A stretch of DNA of 64,000 nt from contig NZ_JABEQL010000009.1 of NCBI RefSeq assembly GCF_014174215.1, forward strand, positions 88,062 to 152,061, written 5' to 3'. Positions 38,192-46,298 of this stretch are shown here, in pieces. Made by a program: the position numbers and the translations under genes. Position 1 is the first letter of the stretch, and every line of letters begins with the position of its first letter. Origin of the DNA: Gluconacetobacter tumulicola. Its GTDB lineage: Bacteria; Pseudomonadota; Alphaproteobacteria; Acetobacterales; Acetobacteraceae. Under the pieces are notes generated by a model. It made no database searches, had not been told where the DNA came from, and saw only the letters and a program-made list of their open reading frames with translations.

Positions 38192-38734
38192 ATGATGGCC
38201 TATTCAAGCAAAACGATGCTGGCGGCGCTCGGCCTGGGGCTGCTCGCCCTTCCCGTCTCCGCGCTGGCGGCCGACAGACTGACCGGCGACCTCAAGGGCA
38301 GCGACGGCGCCTCCCACGGCACGGTCGAGGTCACGGAAGCGCCGAAGGGCGTCATCCTGCGCATCACCGCAACCGGCCTCACCCCCGGCTGGCACGGCGT
38401 GCATTTCCACGAGAAAGGCACTTGCGCGCCCCCCGCATTCAAGAGCGCCGGCGGCCATGTCCATGCCCATGACATCGCCAAGCCCGTGCACGGCCTGCTG
38501 AACGCCAACGCCAACGATTCGGGCGACCTGCCGAACATCCATGTCGGCACCGACGGCACCGCGACGGTCGAACTCTATTCCACCCTGGTATCTTTCAAGG
38601 GCGATGGCGGACGCCCCGCCCTGGTGGATGCCGACGGGTCATCGCTGGTCATTCACGTCAAACCCGACGATTACCAGACCCAGCCGATCGGCGGCGCCGG
38701 AGACCGGGCAGCCTGCGCGGTCCTAGCCGAATAA
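38192..38734 (+). CDS. sodC: Periplasmic Cu/Zn superoxide dismutase
   Basis: The 180-residue protein carries a signal peptide ending VSALAAD near residue 22 and acts in the periplasm on superoxide. Copper ligands are visible in WHGVHFHEKGTC (two His plus the disulphide Cys). GGHVHAHD and the HGLLN region supply zinc-site His, GDLPNIHVG holds a bridging or zinc-site segment, and the end has LVIHVKPDDYQTQPIGGAGDRAAC with the last Cu His, conserved Arg and second Cys. The loop after GGH is richer in His than the usual GGHxDP pattern. A GAGGA box precedes the ATG pair at 38192/38195. It is convergent with a small lipoprotein gene across a hairpin. Confidence 0.94.
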   Translation: MMAYSSKTMLAALGLGLLALPVSALAADRLTGDLKGSDGASHGTVEVTEAPKGVILRITATGLTPGWHGVHFHEKGTCAPPAFKSAGGHVHAHDIAKPVHGLLNANANDSGDLPNIHVGTDGTATVELYSTLVSFKGDGGRPALVDADGSSLVIHVKPDDYQTQPIGGAGDRAACAVLAE

Positions 38735-38745
38735 GCCACCGCACC

Positions 38746-38783
38746 GGTGGGGGAGAAAGACCATACGACCTCCCTCCCCCACC
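38746..38783. terminator. Hairpin between convergent sodC and lipoprotein gene
   Basis: A perfect 10-bp inverted repeat, GGTGGGGGAG (38746-38755) and CTCCCCCACC (38774-38783), with an 18-nt loop. It lies 12 bp after the sodC stop and 7 bp past the stop of the opposing gene. There is no T-run, so termination strength is uncertain. Confidence 0.6.
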
Positions 38784-38789
38784 CCCCGC

Positions 38790-39047
38790 TTAATGCACGT
38801 TCCCGTAAGACGGCGCCCCCAGCCCTGGGCATGAGCACGCAGATCCCAGCGGCACCTGCGTCGGCAGATGGCAGCTATAGACGCCCGCCTTGCACAGATA
38901 GCCGTAACCGGCGATCGGCGTGCCGGGTGGCGGCGGATACCCCTCCGCCACACCCGTGCATCCGGCAGGCAGCGCCGCCAGCCCGGCCAGGATCAGGACC
39001 ATCCGCCCTTTCGTGACCAACCGGCGCGCAATGCGATAGGTCGCCAT
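38790..39047 (-). CDS. Small lipoprotein, unknown function
   Basis: The 85-residue product starts at MATYRIARR with a GGGAGG box 6-7 nt upstream. A lipoprotein signal with lipobox LPAGC (Cys at about 31) follows the hydrophobic MVLILAGLAA. The mature part is only about 55 residues, with YPPPPGTP, and four Cys (YLCKAGVYSC and SACSCPG), so one or two disulphides are possible in the periplasm. I do not recognise a family. It is convergent with sodC, and the YhiN-type gene is 72 bp upstream on the same strand. Confidence 0.7.
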   Translation of the reverse strand: MATYRIARRLVTKGRMVLILAGLAALPAGCTGVAEGYPPPPGTPIAGYGYLCKAGVYSCHLPTQVPLGSACSCPGLGAPSYGNVH

Positions 39048-39118
39048 TCCGTCCTCCCGTTTCCTGGGACAAGGACCATCAAACGGCTGGCTGCACCTGG
39101 TAGTTGCCTGCCCGGCTC

Positions 39119-40315
39119 TCAACCCTTCTCGGCAATGGCACGGCCCGCCGCATGGCCACTGGCCCAGGCCCACTGGAAATTATATCCCCCCAGCCAGCCA
39201 GTGACATCCACCGCCTCACCCACCGCGTAGAGGCCGGGCACGGTCCGGGCCTCCATGGTGCGTGACGACAGGTCGCGCGTATCGATGCCGCCGCGCGTCA
39301 CCTCGGCCTTGGCAAAGCCCTCGCTCCCCGCCGGCGTCAGGTTCCACCCGGCCAACACCTGGCCCAGACGGTTCAGCACCGTGTCGGAGACATCGCCCAC
39401 CGGCCGCTCCGGCAGATGGCGCGCCGCCATCGCCTGCGCAAAACGCTGCGGCAGAAAGCCCGCCAGCATCGTCCGTCCCTCGACCCGTGGCCGCTGGCGC
39501 TTCGCCTCGCGCAGCACGGCACCGGCATCGCATCCGGGCAGCAGGTTCAGGCTGATCGCCCGGCCCGGCTCCCAATAGGACGAAATCTGCAGGATCGCCG
39601 GCCCGGACAGGCCGCGGTGGGTGAACAGCATCGCTTCGCGAAACCGCGCGCCGCCGCACTGGGCCAGCACGTCCAGCGAAACGCCGGCCAGTTCGCGCGT
39701 CCATTCCAACTCCGCCGCATCCAGCGTCAGCGGAACCAGCGCCGGAGCCGTGGCCGTAACGCACAGCCCGAACTGCCGGGCCAACCCATGCGACAGCCCG
39801 CTCGCCCCCATGCGCGGAATCGACAGGCCCCCGGTCGCCAGCACCAGGGACGGCGCGCGGAAGATCCCGCGATCGGTCTCCACGCGGAACCCCTCGCCGC
39901 CCGTCACGCCCATGATCCGGTGCGAGAGGCGGATATCCACGCCGCCGGCCGCGCATTCCGCCAGCAGCATGGCCACCACCTGCCGCGCCGACCCGTCGCA
40001 GAATAATTGCCCCAACGTCTTCTCGTGCCACGCAATGCCGTGACGGCCGATCATCTCCAGGATGTCGGAGGGGCCGAAACGGGCCAGGGCCGATTTGGCG
40101 AAATGCGGATTACCGGACAGGAACCGCCCGGCATCCGTATCCAGATTGGTGAAATTGCAGCGCCCACCGCCCGAAATCAGGATCTTGCGCCCCGCTTCGG
40201 CCGCATGGTCCAGCACCACCACGCGCCGCCCGCGCTGGCCGGCGGCCAGCGCCGCCATCAGCCCGGCCGCCCCGGCACCCAGGACGATGGCGTCGGCATC
40301 GCTCGTCACGGACAT
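39119..40315 (-). CDS. YhiN/BaiN-type FAD-dependent flavoprotein (HI0933 family)
   Basis: The 398-residue protein has a Rossmann FAD-binding start (AIVLGAGAAGLMAALAAGQRG at 10-30, split here as GAGAAGLMAAL), then the family hallmark GRKILISGGGRCNFTN near 42-57, LATGGLSIPRMGASG near 165, and a C-terminal GLYAVGEAVDVTGWLGGYN. The substrate of this family is not settled; some members are annotated as flavin reductases or in thiol metabolism. It starts just after fzlA stops (8 bp), so the two are likely co-transcribed. Confidence 0.87.
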   Translation of the reverse strand: MSVTSDADAIVLGAGAAGLMAALAAGQRGRRVVVLDHAAEAGRKILISGGGRCNFTNLDTDAGRFLSGNPHFAKSALARFGPSDILEMIGRHGIAWHEKTLGQLFCDGSARQVVAMLLAECAAGGVDIRLSHRIMGVTGGEGFRVETDRGIFRAPSLVLATGGLSIPRMGASGLSHGLARQFGLCVTATAPALVPLTLDAAELEWTRELAGVSLDVLAQCGGARFREAMLFTHRGLSGPAILQISSYWEPGRAISLNLLPGCDAGAVLREAKRQRPRVEGRTMLAGFLPQRFAQAMAARHLPERPVGDVSDTVLNRLGQVLAGWNLTPAGSEGFAKAEVTRGGIDTRDLSSRTMEARTVPGLYAVGEAVDVTGWLGGYNFQWAWASGHAAGRAIAEKG

Positions 40316-40322
40316 CGGCCGG

Positions 40323-40991
40323 TCAGAAATCGAGGTCGGCGTAATGATCCGGCGGCACGATTCCCGTCACCCGATCATTCAGCAACGGACGGAAGCACGG
40401 GCGGGATTTCATCCTGGCGTACCAATCCTTGGCGGCCGGGGCCTTGCTCCAGTCGACATCGTTGATGAAATCCAGGCAGGACAGGTGGGACGCGGCGGCA
40501 AAATCGGCCAGCGAAAGGGTGGGCCCCGCCAGCCATTTCCGCGTCTCAGCCAGCCAGTCCAGATAGGACATATGATAACGGATATTGGCATATCCGGCCC
40601 GCAGCGCATTGCCGTCCGGGTTGCCCCGTCCCGCAATCCGCTTCATCACCTTTTCATGCAGCAGGTTCTGCGTGACCTCGTTCGCGAATTTCTCGTCGAA
40701 CCAGGCAACCAGCCGCCGCACCTCGACGCGCTCGGCCAGCGTCCGCCCCAGCAACGGCGTATCGGGATAGGCTTCTTCCAGATATTCGCAGATCACGGAC
40801 GAATTGGGAATCGAAAGCCCGTTTTCCTCGACCAGCATGGGGACGGTGCCAGCCGGGTTGGCCGACAGATATTCGGGCCGGCGTTCCCACACCCGTTCCA
40901 TCATCGGTTCGAACGGCAGCCGCTTCTCGCCCAGGACCAGACGAACCTTGCGGCAATAGGGCGATAGAGGAAGATGATAGAGAATGCGCAT
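40323..40991 (-). CDS. fzlA: FzlA-like FtsZ-binding glutathione-S-transferase-fold protein
   Basis: The 222-residue protein has the GST fold: N-terminal thioredoxin-like part (ILYHLPLSPYCRKVRLVLGEK, split as LPLSPYCRKVRLVL), ANPAGTVPMLVEENGLSI near 46-62, and an all-helical C-terminal domain with LSLADFAAASHLSCLDF. The extreme C-terminus PPDHYADLDF matches what I recall of Caulobacter FzlA, which binds FtsZ and controls constriction and the link to FtsW/FtsI. A plain GST is the alternative. It is divergent from minC, so two sets of division regulators share a 147-bp promoter region. Confidence 0.82.
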   Translation of the reverse strand: MRILYHLPLSPYCRKVRLVLGEKRLPFEPMMERVWERRPEYLSANPAGTVPMLVEENGLSIPNSSVICEYLEEAYPDTPLLGRTLAERVEVRRLVAWFDEKFANEVTQNLLHEKVMKRIAGRGNPDGNALRAGYANIRYHMSYLDWLAETRKWLAGPTLSLADFAAASHLSCLDFINDVDWSKAPAAKDWYARMKSRPCFRPLLNDRVTGIVPPDHYADLDF

Positions 40992-41138
40992 TGTGACACT
41001 TTATTCCATCGAATCCCGCCTCGCCAAGGCCCACCGCGCACCCACACGGAAATCGAAGCCCGCACGCGCGGATCGCTCGACAGCGCCCCGTTCTCACGGT
41101 AGCTGGAACGGGTTCCCTTCCCCGCAACGTGAAGGTCC

Positions 41139-41870
41139 GTGACGCCCTTGTCCGACGAAACCCGACCGCTTCCCCGCATCCGCGCCCGTGGCCGCTCCTT
41201 CCTGGCCCTGGTGCTTTCCCCCGAAGCCGAACTGGACGACTGGCTGCGCGGGCTGGATGCCCAGATCGCGCGCTCACCCTCCTTCTTCGTGGGCAAGCCG
41301 ATCATCCTGGATCTGGGCCTGCTGGCAGGCGACGCCGAAGGGCTGGCGGAATTATATCCCGCCCTGCTGGAGCGCGGGGTCCGGGTCATCGGAATCGAAG
41401 GGGGCGACCCGGACTGGCCGGCGGTGGCGGGCTGGAACTGGCCCATGGGCTTCGACGGCGGCCGCGCCGCCGGCACGGTGGAACTGCCCGAGGACAATGC
41501 AGGCCCTGCCGCGCCCATGCCTTCCCCGCCATCGGGGCCGGCAGCGGCGCTGATCGTCGAAGGGCCGGTGCGGTCGGGACAGTCGGTCCAGAACCCCGAC
41601 GGTGATGTGGTGGTCATCGGGTCCGTGGCCTCGGGGGCCGAGATCTCGGCCGGCGGCTCGGTCCATGTCTACGGCACCCTGCGCGGGCGGGCGATCGCCG
41701 GCATGGGCGGACAGACCGGGGCGCGGATCTTCGCGGGGGTGATGAAGGCCGAGCTCCTGGCGATCGACGGATATTACATGATCGCCGAGGAAATCGACCC
41801 GGCCCTGCTCGACCGCTCCGCCCAGGCGATGCTGGAGGACGATACCCTGGTCGTCCGGACATTGAGCTGA
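41139..41870 (+). CDS. minC: Septum site-determining protein MinC
   Basis: The 243-residue division inhibitor begins with GTG at 41139. The N-terminal MinC domain (about 15-95) includes RGRSFLALVLSPE and SFFVGKPIILDLG. A proline/alanine linker (105-135) leads to the beta-helical C-terminal domain with GQSVQNPDGDVVVIGSVASG, EISAGGSVHVYGTLRGRA and GARIFA, which binds MinD. It blocks FtsZ assembly away from midcell. Its stop codon is followed at once by the short repeat copy 5, with minD 161 bp downstream. Confidence 0.95.
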   Translation: MTPLSDETRPLPRIRARGRSFLALVLSPEAELDDWLRGLDAQIARSPSFFVGKPIILDLGLLAGDAEGLAELYPALLERGVRVIGIEGGDPDWPAVAGWNWPMGFDGGRAAGTVELPEDNAGPAAPMPSPPSGPAAALIVEGPVRSGQSVQNPDGDVVVIGSVASGAEISAGGSVHVYGTLRGRAIAGMGGQTGARIFAGVMKAELLAIDGYYMIAEEIDPALLDRSAQAMLEDDTLVVRTLS

Positions 41871-41871
41871 G

Positions 41872-41925
41872 AGGTTGTTTCAAAAGCCCCGCTGGCGGTG
41901 GCCATCGAAACTTTTGAAACCGCCT
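41872..41925 (+). repeat. Palindromic repeat family, copy 5: 54-bp internally deleted form
   Basis: Ends AGGTTGTTTCAAAAG and CTTTTGAAACCGCCT enclose only about 24 bp, made of the two inner flanks seen in copy 1 (CCCCGCTGGCGGTGGCC from the left side, CCATCG from the right). The central core is missing. This is what an internal deletion between the arms would give. It begins one base after the minC stop codon and lies between minC and minD. Confidence 0.88.
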
Positions 41926-42031
41926 CTGACGAAAATCCCGCTTTCCCGTTGCCCTCACCACATTTCCGCCATTAGATTCATATCAAGACGATGCCGCAGA
42001 ACGGCAGGTCCGGACATAAGGAAACACGTAT

Positions 42032-42847
42032 ATGGCCAAGGTGCTGGTTGTCACTTCGGGTAAGGGCGGTGTGGGCAAGACCACATCGACCGCTGCCCTC
42101 GGCGCGGCACTGGCCCAGACCGGGAAAAACGTCGTCGTCGTCGATTTCGACGTCGGATTGCGCAACCTGGATCTGGTGATGGGGGCGGAACGCCGCGTGG
42201 TGTTCGACCTGATCAACGTCGTGCAGGGCGACGCCAAGCTGGCGCAGGCCCTGATCCGCGACAAGCGGGTGGAGACCCTCTCGATTCTCCCCGCCTCGCA
42301 GACCCGCGACAAGGACGCCCTGACCCCCGAGGGCGTCGCCCGGGTGATCGAGGAACTGCGCGAGAAATTCGACTGGGTGATCTGCGACAGCCCGGCCGGC
42401 ATCGAGCGCGGCGCGCAACTGGCGATGTACCATGCCGACCAGGCCGTGGTGGTGACCAACCCCGAGGTCTCGTCGGTGCGCGACAGCGACCGCATCATCG
42501 GCATGCTCGACAGCACCACCGAGCGCGCCAAGAAGGGCGAGAAGATCGACAAGCACCTGCTGCTGACGCGCTACGACCCGTCGCGCGCCGCACGCGGGGA
42601 AATGCTGCGCACCGAAGACGTGCTGGAAATCCTGTCGATTCCCCTGCTGGGCATCATTCCGGAGAGCGAGGAGGTGCTGCGGGCATCCAATCTCGGCATG
42701 CCGGTCACCTTGTCCAACCCGACCAGCGCCCCGTCCCGCGCCTATTTCGAAGCGGTGCGCCGCCTGGAGGGCGAGACCCTGGATGTCAGCGTCCCCACCG
42801 AACGCAAAGGCCTGTTCGACTGGCTGTTCAAACGGAGTGTCGCATGA
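42032..42847 (+). CDS. minD: Septum site-determining ATPase MinD
   Basis: The 271-residue ATPase has the deviant Walker [10 protein letters not shown] (10-18), [15 protein letters not shown] near 39-52, and [17 protein letters not shown] near 115-131. The C-terminal amphipathic membrane-targeting helix is [12 protein letters not shown]. With ATP it binds the membrane, recruits MinC and is released by MinE, placing division at midcell. Its stop overlaps the minE ATG (4 nt), so minD and minE are coupled. Confidence 0.97.
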   Translation: MAKVLVVTSGKGGVGKTTSTAALGAALAQTGKNVVVVDFDVGLRNLDLVMGAERRVVFDLINVVQGDAKLAQALIRDKRVETLSILPASQTRDKDALTPEGVARVIEELREKFDWVICDSPAGIERGAQLAMYHADQAVVVTNPEVSSVRDSDRIIGMLDSTTERAKKGEKIDKHLLLTRYDPSRAARGEMLRTEDVLEILSIPLLGIIPESEEVLRASNLGMPVTLSNPTSAPSRAYFEAVRRLEGETLDVSVPTERKGLFDWLFKRSVA

Positions 42848-43116
42848 GCTTCCTGACCTCCCTGTTCGGACGCAAGACCTCGGCCCCCATCGCCCGTGAC
42901 CGGCTGCAGATCCTGCTGGCGCACGAACGTGCCGGCGAAGGCCAGTCGGAACTGATCTCCAAGCTCCAGGAAGAAATCCTGGAAGTCATCAAGCGGCATA
43001 TCTCCGTCGACCAGGACAAGGTCCAGATCAAGATGGATCGCGGCGCCGGCGTCTCGATGCTCGAGATCGACATCGAGGTCCCCGAAGCCACCAAACCCGC
43101 CGCCAAAGCCGATTAA
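42844..43116 (+). CDS. minE: Cell division topological specificity factor MinE
   Basis: The 90-residue protein has an N-terminal membrane- and MinD-binding part ([21 protein letters not shown], split as FLTSLFGR and [13 protein letters not shown]) and a C-terminal dimerisation domain ([20 protein letters not shown] and [13 protein letters not shown]). It stimulates MinD ATPase and drives Min oscillation. It is the last gene of the minCDE group, and a strong hairpin follows. Confidence 0.96.
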   Translation: MSFLTSLFGRKTSAPIARDRLQILLAHERAGEGQSELISKLQEEILEVIKRHISVDQDKVQIKMDRGAGVSMLEIDIEVPEATKPAAKAD

Positions 43117-43121
43117 GGGGC

Positions 43122-43154
43122 GGTTCCGGGGTCGGTTGAGCCGATCCCGGAACC
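43122..43154. terminator. Hairpin after minE, facing a convergent gene
   Basis: GGTTCCGGGGTCGGT pairs almost perfectly with GCCGATCCCGGAACC (one G-U type pair), with a very short loop. The hairpin lies 6 bp after the minE stop and 9 bp beyond the stop of the opposing small membrane protein gene. It has no T-run, so it is probable rather than certain as a terminator. Confidence 0.68.
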
Positions 43155-43162
43155 CACCATTC

Positions 43163-43387
43163 TCAGCGTCCCGCCCGAATGCGCTCCGCATAGGACAGAT
43201 TCCGCCTGCGCCATATCCCGGCCAGCAGGCCCGGCATCAGCAGCACCCAGAGATGGCGGCCGAGCCCATCCAGCGCGTCCAGGCAGAACGGCGACCGCAG
43301 CACGGCCCCACCCAGCAGGACGCAGCCTCCCACAATCATTCCCGTCATCGCCATGGCGCCAGCGGCGCGCGCAAGCGCTCCGGTCAT
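43163..43387 (-). CDS. Small two-helix membrane protein
   Basis: A 74-residue protein with two hydrophobic segments, about residues 10-30 (AMAMTGMIVGGCVLLGGAVL) and 44-58 (LWVLLMPGLLAGIW), followed by a basic tail RRRNLSYAERIRAGR. No family is recognised. Its ATG overlaps the stop of the GntR regulator gene by 4 nt, and the GntR gene nearly abuts the ABC exporter gene, so all three look like one transcript. The coupling is the main reason to accept it. Confidence 0.6.
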   Translation of the reverse strand: MTGALARAAGAMAMTGMIVGGCVLLGGAVLRSPFCLDALDGLGRHLWVLLMPGLLAGIWRRRNLSYAERIRAGR

Positions 43388-44196
43388 GCCGTGCTGCCCG
43401 CATCCACCAGCGGCAGCAGCGGCTCGATCCAGGTGCGGGCATATTCGGCATCGCTGACCAGCGCCCGGGTGGCCGCAAACGGGTCGTGGGCGCGCAGCGC
43501 CGTGATCAGCTCGTCATGGGGGTGCGGCACGCCGGGCGGCCGCGCGGGCGGCGCCGTGCGCGCCAGGGCATAAAGCGGCCCGATCCGCGCCCAGAGATTA
43601 TGCAGGATGTTCGCCGTCAGCGGCAGGTCGGCCATGGTCGCCAGCATCGCATGGAAATCGGCATTGCCGGCCGCCATCATGCCCTCATCCTGCCGGGCGC
43701 AGGCCTGCTGGAACCGCTCATGCAGGTCCGACAGGGCCTCCAGCTCCTCCGGCGTGGCGCGCAGTGCCGCCGCCTGGACCAGACGGCTTTCCAGGTCGAC
43801 GCGCAGCCGGTGGATCTCCCGGAAACTGGCAGACGTAATGTCCGGCACCACCGCCGTGTTGCGGTCGTTCAGGCCCAGCGCCTGTTCCGACACCAGCCGC
43901 AGCAGGGCCTCACGCACCGGCGTGGGACTCAGCCCGAGTTCCGCGGCCAGCGGGCGCAGCACCAGCCTCTGGCCTACCCGATACCGGCTGCGGATCAGGC
44001 CGCTGCGAATATATTCATAGGCATCCGCGCTCAGGACCCGCCTGCCGCCATCCGTCGCCGCACGGGCTGGCCGGCCCGGCTCGGCGCCACGGTGCCCATT
44101 CTCTCCGGCAGGCACGCCGGTCTGCCTTCCGTCGGGCCATGCCGCCACGCGCAGCATCACGTCCTGCTCATCCCCGTCATTCCAATATGCCGTCAT
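43384..44196 (-). CDS. GntR-family transcriptional regulator with FCD domain
   Basis: The product (about 270 residues) has an N-terminal winged helix-turn-helix near 60-115 (AYEYIRSGLIRSRYRVGQRL, then LAAELGLSPTPVREALLRL) and a helical FCD effector-binding domain near 130-265 with EIHRLRVDLESRLVQ, ADFHAMLATM and HDELITALRAHD, whose Asp/His residues usually hold a metal and a carboxylate ligand. The N-terminal 50 residues are extra and polar. The ligand is unknown. The ATG at 44196 is chosen over one at 44211 because of spacing to the ABC gene stop at 44201. Confidence 0.87.
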   Translation of the reverse strand: MTAYWNDGDEQDVMLRVAAWPDGRQTGVPAGENGHRGAEPGRPARAATDGGRRVLSADAYEYIRSGLIRSRYRVGQRLVLRPLAAELGLSPTPVREALLRLVSEQALGLNDRNTAVVPDITSASFREIHRLRVDLESRLVQAAALRATPEELEALSDLHERFQQACARQDEGMMAAGNADFHAMLATMADLPLTANILHNLWARIGPLYALARTAPPARPPGVPHPHDELITALRAHDPFAATRALVSDAEYARTWIEPLLPLVDAGSTA

Positions 44197-44200
44197 CGCG

Positions 44201-46060
44201 TCACACCGCACCCTCGATGAACATGGACTGGCGCTCGAGGAAGTCGCGATAGGGGCCTTCGGTCCGCTCCAGAACGCTCACAGGCCCGTCCTGCACGATC
44301 CGGCCATGATCCATCACCACGATCCGGTCGAAATCGCGCAGGGTGGACAGGCGATGGGCCACCGCAATCACGGTGCGCCCGACTTTCAGCCGGTCCAGCG
44401 CCTCCTGCACGCGCTGTTCGCTTTCACTGTCCAGGGCACTGGTCGCCTCGTCGAGAATCAGGATCGGCGCATTGCGCAGGAACGCACGGGCAATGGCGAT
44501 CCGCTGCCGCTGCCCACCCGAGAGCTTGACCCCCCGGTCCCCGACCTCGGTCTGGAAGCCCTCGGGCATCGCGTCGATGAAATCGCGGCATCCGGCGGCG
44601 ATCGAGGCGGCGATCACCTCGTCATCCGTGGCGTCGGGGCGGCCATAGCGGATATTCTCCATCACCGACCGCCGCAGCAGCGACACGTCCTGCGGCACCA
44701 CCGACATGCAGGCCCGCAGGCTCTTCTCGTCCAGGTCGCGGATATCGACACCGTCGATCTGGATCGCCCCGCCCTGCACGTAGCGCAGGCGCTGGATCAG
44801 GGCCAGGATCGTGCTCTTGCCCGATCCGGACCGCCCCACCAGCCCCACCCGCGTCCCGGCCTCGACCACCAGGTTGAAATGCGACAGCACCGGCTTCCCG
44901 CCCGGATAGGCGAACATCACCTCGCGGAACGCCACCTCGCCGCGCACCGGGCCGGCAAAGCCGCGCGCATTCGGGGAATCGACCATTTCATGCGGGACGA
45001 GAATCGCGGACAGCGCCTCGTCCAGCCGGGCGATATGCTGGATGGTCTCCACCAGCGCCACGGCCAGGTCGCGGGTCCCGTGCAGGATCATGAAGCCCAG
45101 ATTGGCCACCATCACCACGTCGCCGACGCTGGCCCGGCCCAGATGCCACAGCATCACCACCCAGGACAGCAGGCCCGCCGTCAGCACCGCCGTCAGCACC
45201 GCATGCACCAGCCGCAGCTTTTCCATGTAGCGCAGCGACCGGCTACGCGCCCCCATTTCCTGGCGCATGGTGTCGCCCAGGCGCAGCCGCTCGTAATGGG
45301 TCATGCCGAACGAGCGGACCAGCGGGATGTTGTTGACGATGTCCAGCATCTCGCCATCCACGCGCGCCGCCTCGGCGGCATAATGCTGGTGCATGCCCCG
45401 GCCGCCGGCCGCCATGCGGAACATCAGGAAGCACAACGCCGCCGACAGCGTCACGATCACCCCCGCCATGACCGGGCTGATCGTCAGCAGCAGGCCGATC
45501 GACAGCGCCACGTTCAGGCAGGGCGGCAGGACATTCCACGCCGCCAGGTTTTCCAGCGTGAACACCGACATGGACGCGGTGGAAATGCGCGCCGCCATGG
45601 CGCCCGGCATGCGGTCGGCAAAATAGCCGGCGGAATGGCTCGTCAGGTAGCGGAACAGGTCGCGCCGCACGTCGCCCGTCATGGCCACGAAGGCATAGGT
45701 GGCAAACCACCCGGCCACCCGCCACGACATATTGTCGAAGGTGATGACCGCCACCAGGATCGCCACCGCATTCCAGACGGGGTGCATATCTCCCACACCG
45801 TGCACGGTCATGGTATCGACCAGGAAACGGGTGGCATATGTGGCACCGACCGTGCAGCCGACAGCGACCATGACCGAAAGGAAGATCACGGCATGCAGAA
45901 GCGCATGACCCCGCGCATAGCGGAAGACGAAGGAAAGCGGCCGGCCCAGATAATGAACCAACTGATCGTCTGAAATGGTGGTCTCGGTATCAGTCGCCAA
46001 AATCGGCTGCCCTCTCTGCTGCCGGTTCATCCGGTCGTCGTGACGCGCGGAAAGTTCCAC
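44201..46060 (-). CDS. ABC exporter, fused membrane and ATPase domains
   Basis: The 619-residue half-transporter has about six membrane helices (50-330) and an ATP-binding domain (370-610) with Walker A GRSGSGKST, Q loop VPQDVSLLRRSVMENI, signature LSGGQRQRIAIARAF, Walker B ILILDEATSALD and switch His in AHRLSTL. It probably works as a homodimer to export lipid, peptide or drug; sequence does not tell which. The frame starts with GTG at 46060; ATG at 46030 (MNRQQRGQ) is an alternative. The GntR regulator immediately downstream may respond to its substrate. Confidence 0.9.
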   Translation of the reverse strand: MELSARHDDRMNRQQRGQPILATDTETTISDDQLVHYLGRPLSFVFRYARGHALLHAVIFLSVMVAVGCTVGATYATRFLVDTMTVHGVGDMHPVWNAVAILVAVITFDNMSWRVAGWFATYAFVAMTGDVRRDLFRYLTSHSAGYFADRMPGAMAARISTASMSVFTLENLAAWNVLPPCLNVALSIGLLLTISPVMAGVIVTLSAALCFLMFRMAAGGRGMHQHYAAEAARVDGEMLDIVNNIPLVRSFGMTHYERLRLGDTMRQEMGARSRSLRYMEKLRLVHAVLTAVLTAGLLSWVVMLWHLGRASVGDVVMVANLGFMILHGTRDLAVALVETIQHIARLDEALSAILVPHEMVDSPNARGFAGPVRGEVAFREVMFAYPGGKPVLSHFNLVVEAGTRVGLVGRSGSGKSTILALIQRLRYVQGGAIQIDGVDIRDLDEKSLRACMSVVPQDVSLLRRSVMENIRYGRPDATDDEVIAASIAAGCRDFIDAMPEGFQTEVGDRGVKLSGGQRQRIAIARAFLRNAPILILDEATSALDSESEQRVQEALDRLKVGRTVIAVAHRLSTLRDFDRIVVMDHGRIVQDGPVSVLERTEGPYRDFLERQSMFIEGAV

Positions 46061-46298
46061 ACCTTGAAATGTTTATCTATCCGGATCGAGGGGAAGAAAG
46101 ATAGGCTCTCCCTGCCCTTCCACGCAGATGCCGGGCAAGCCGGCCCATGGGATGGAACATCCCTTATCCCGGTTCGTTCCACCTGCACCCGGCCCGCCAT
46201 CGCGGCGTGCCCTCAAGGCCTGCCATCGATTTGCCGTTTCGTGATCGCACGCTAGCATCCCCTGTCCATTCCTGCGGAAGAAAGAAGTGAACTGCCCC

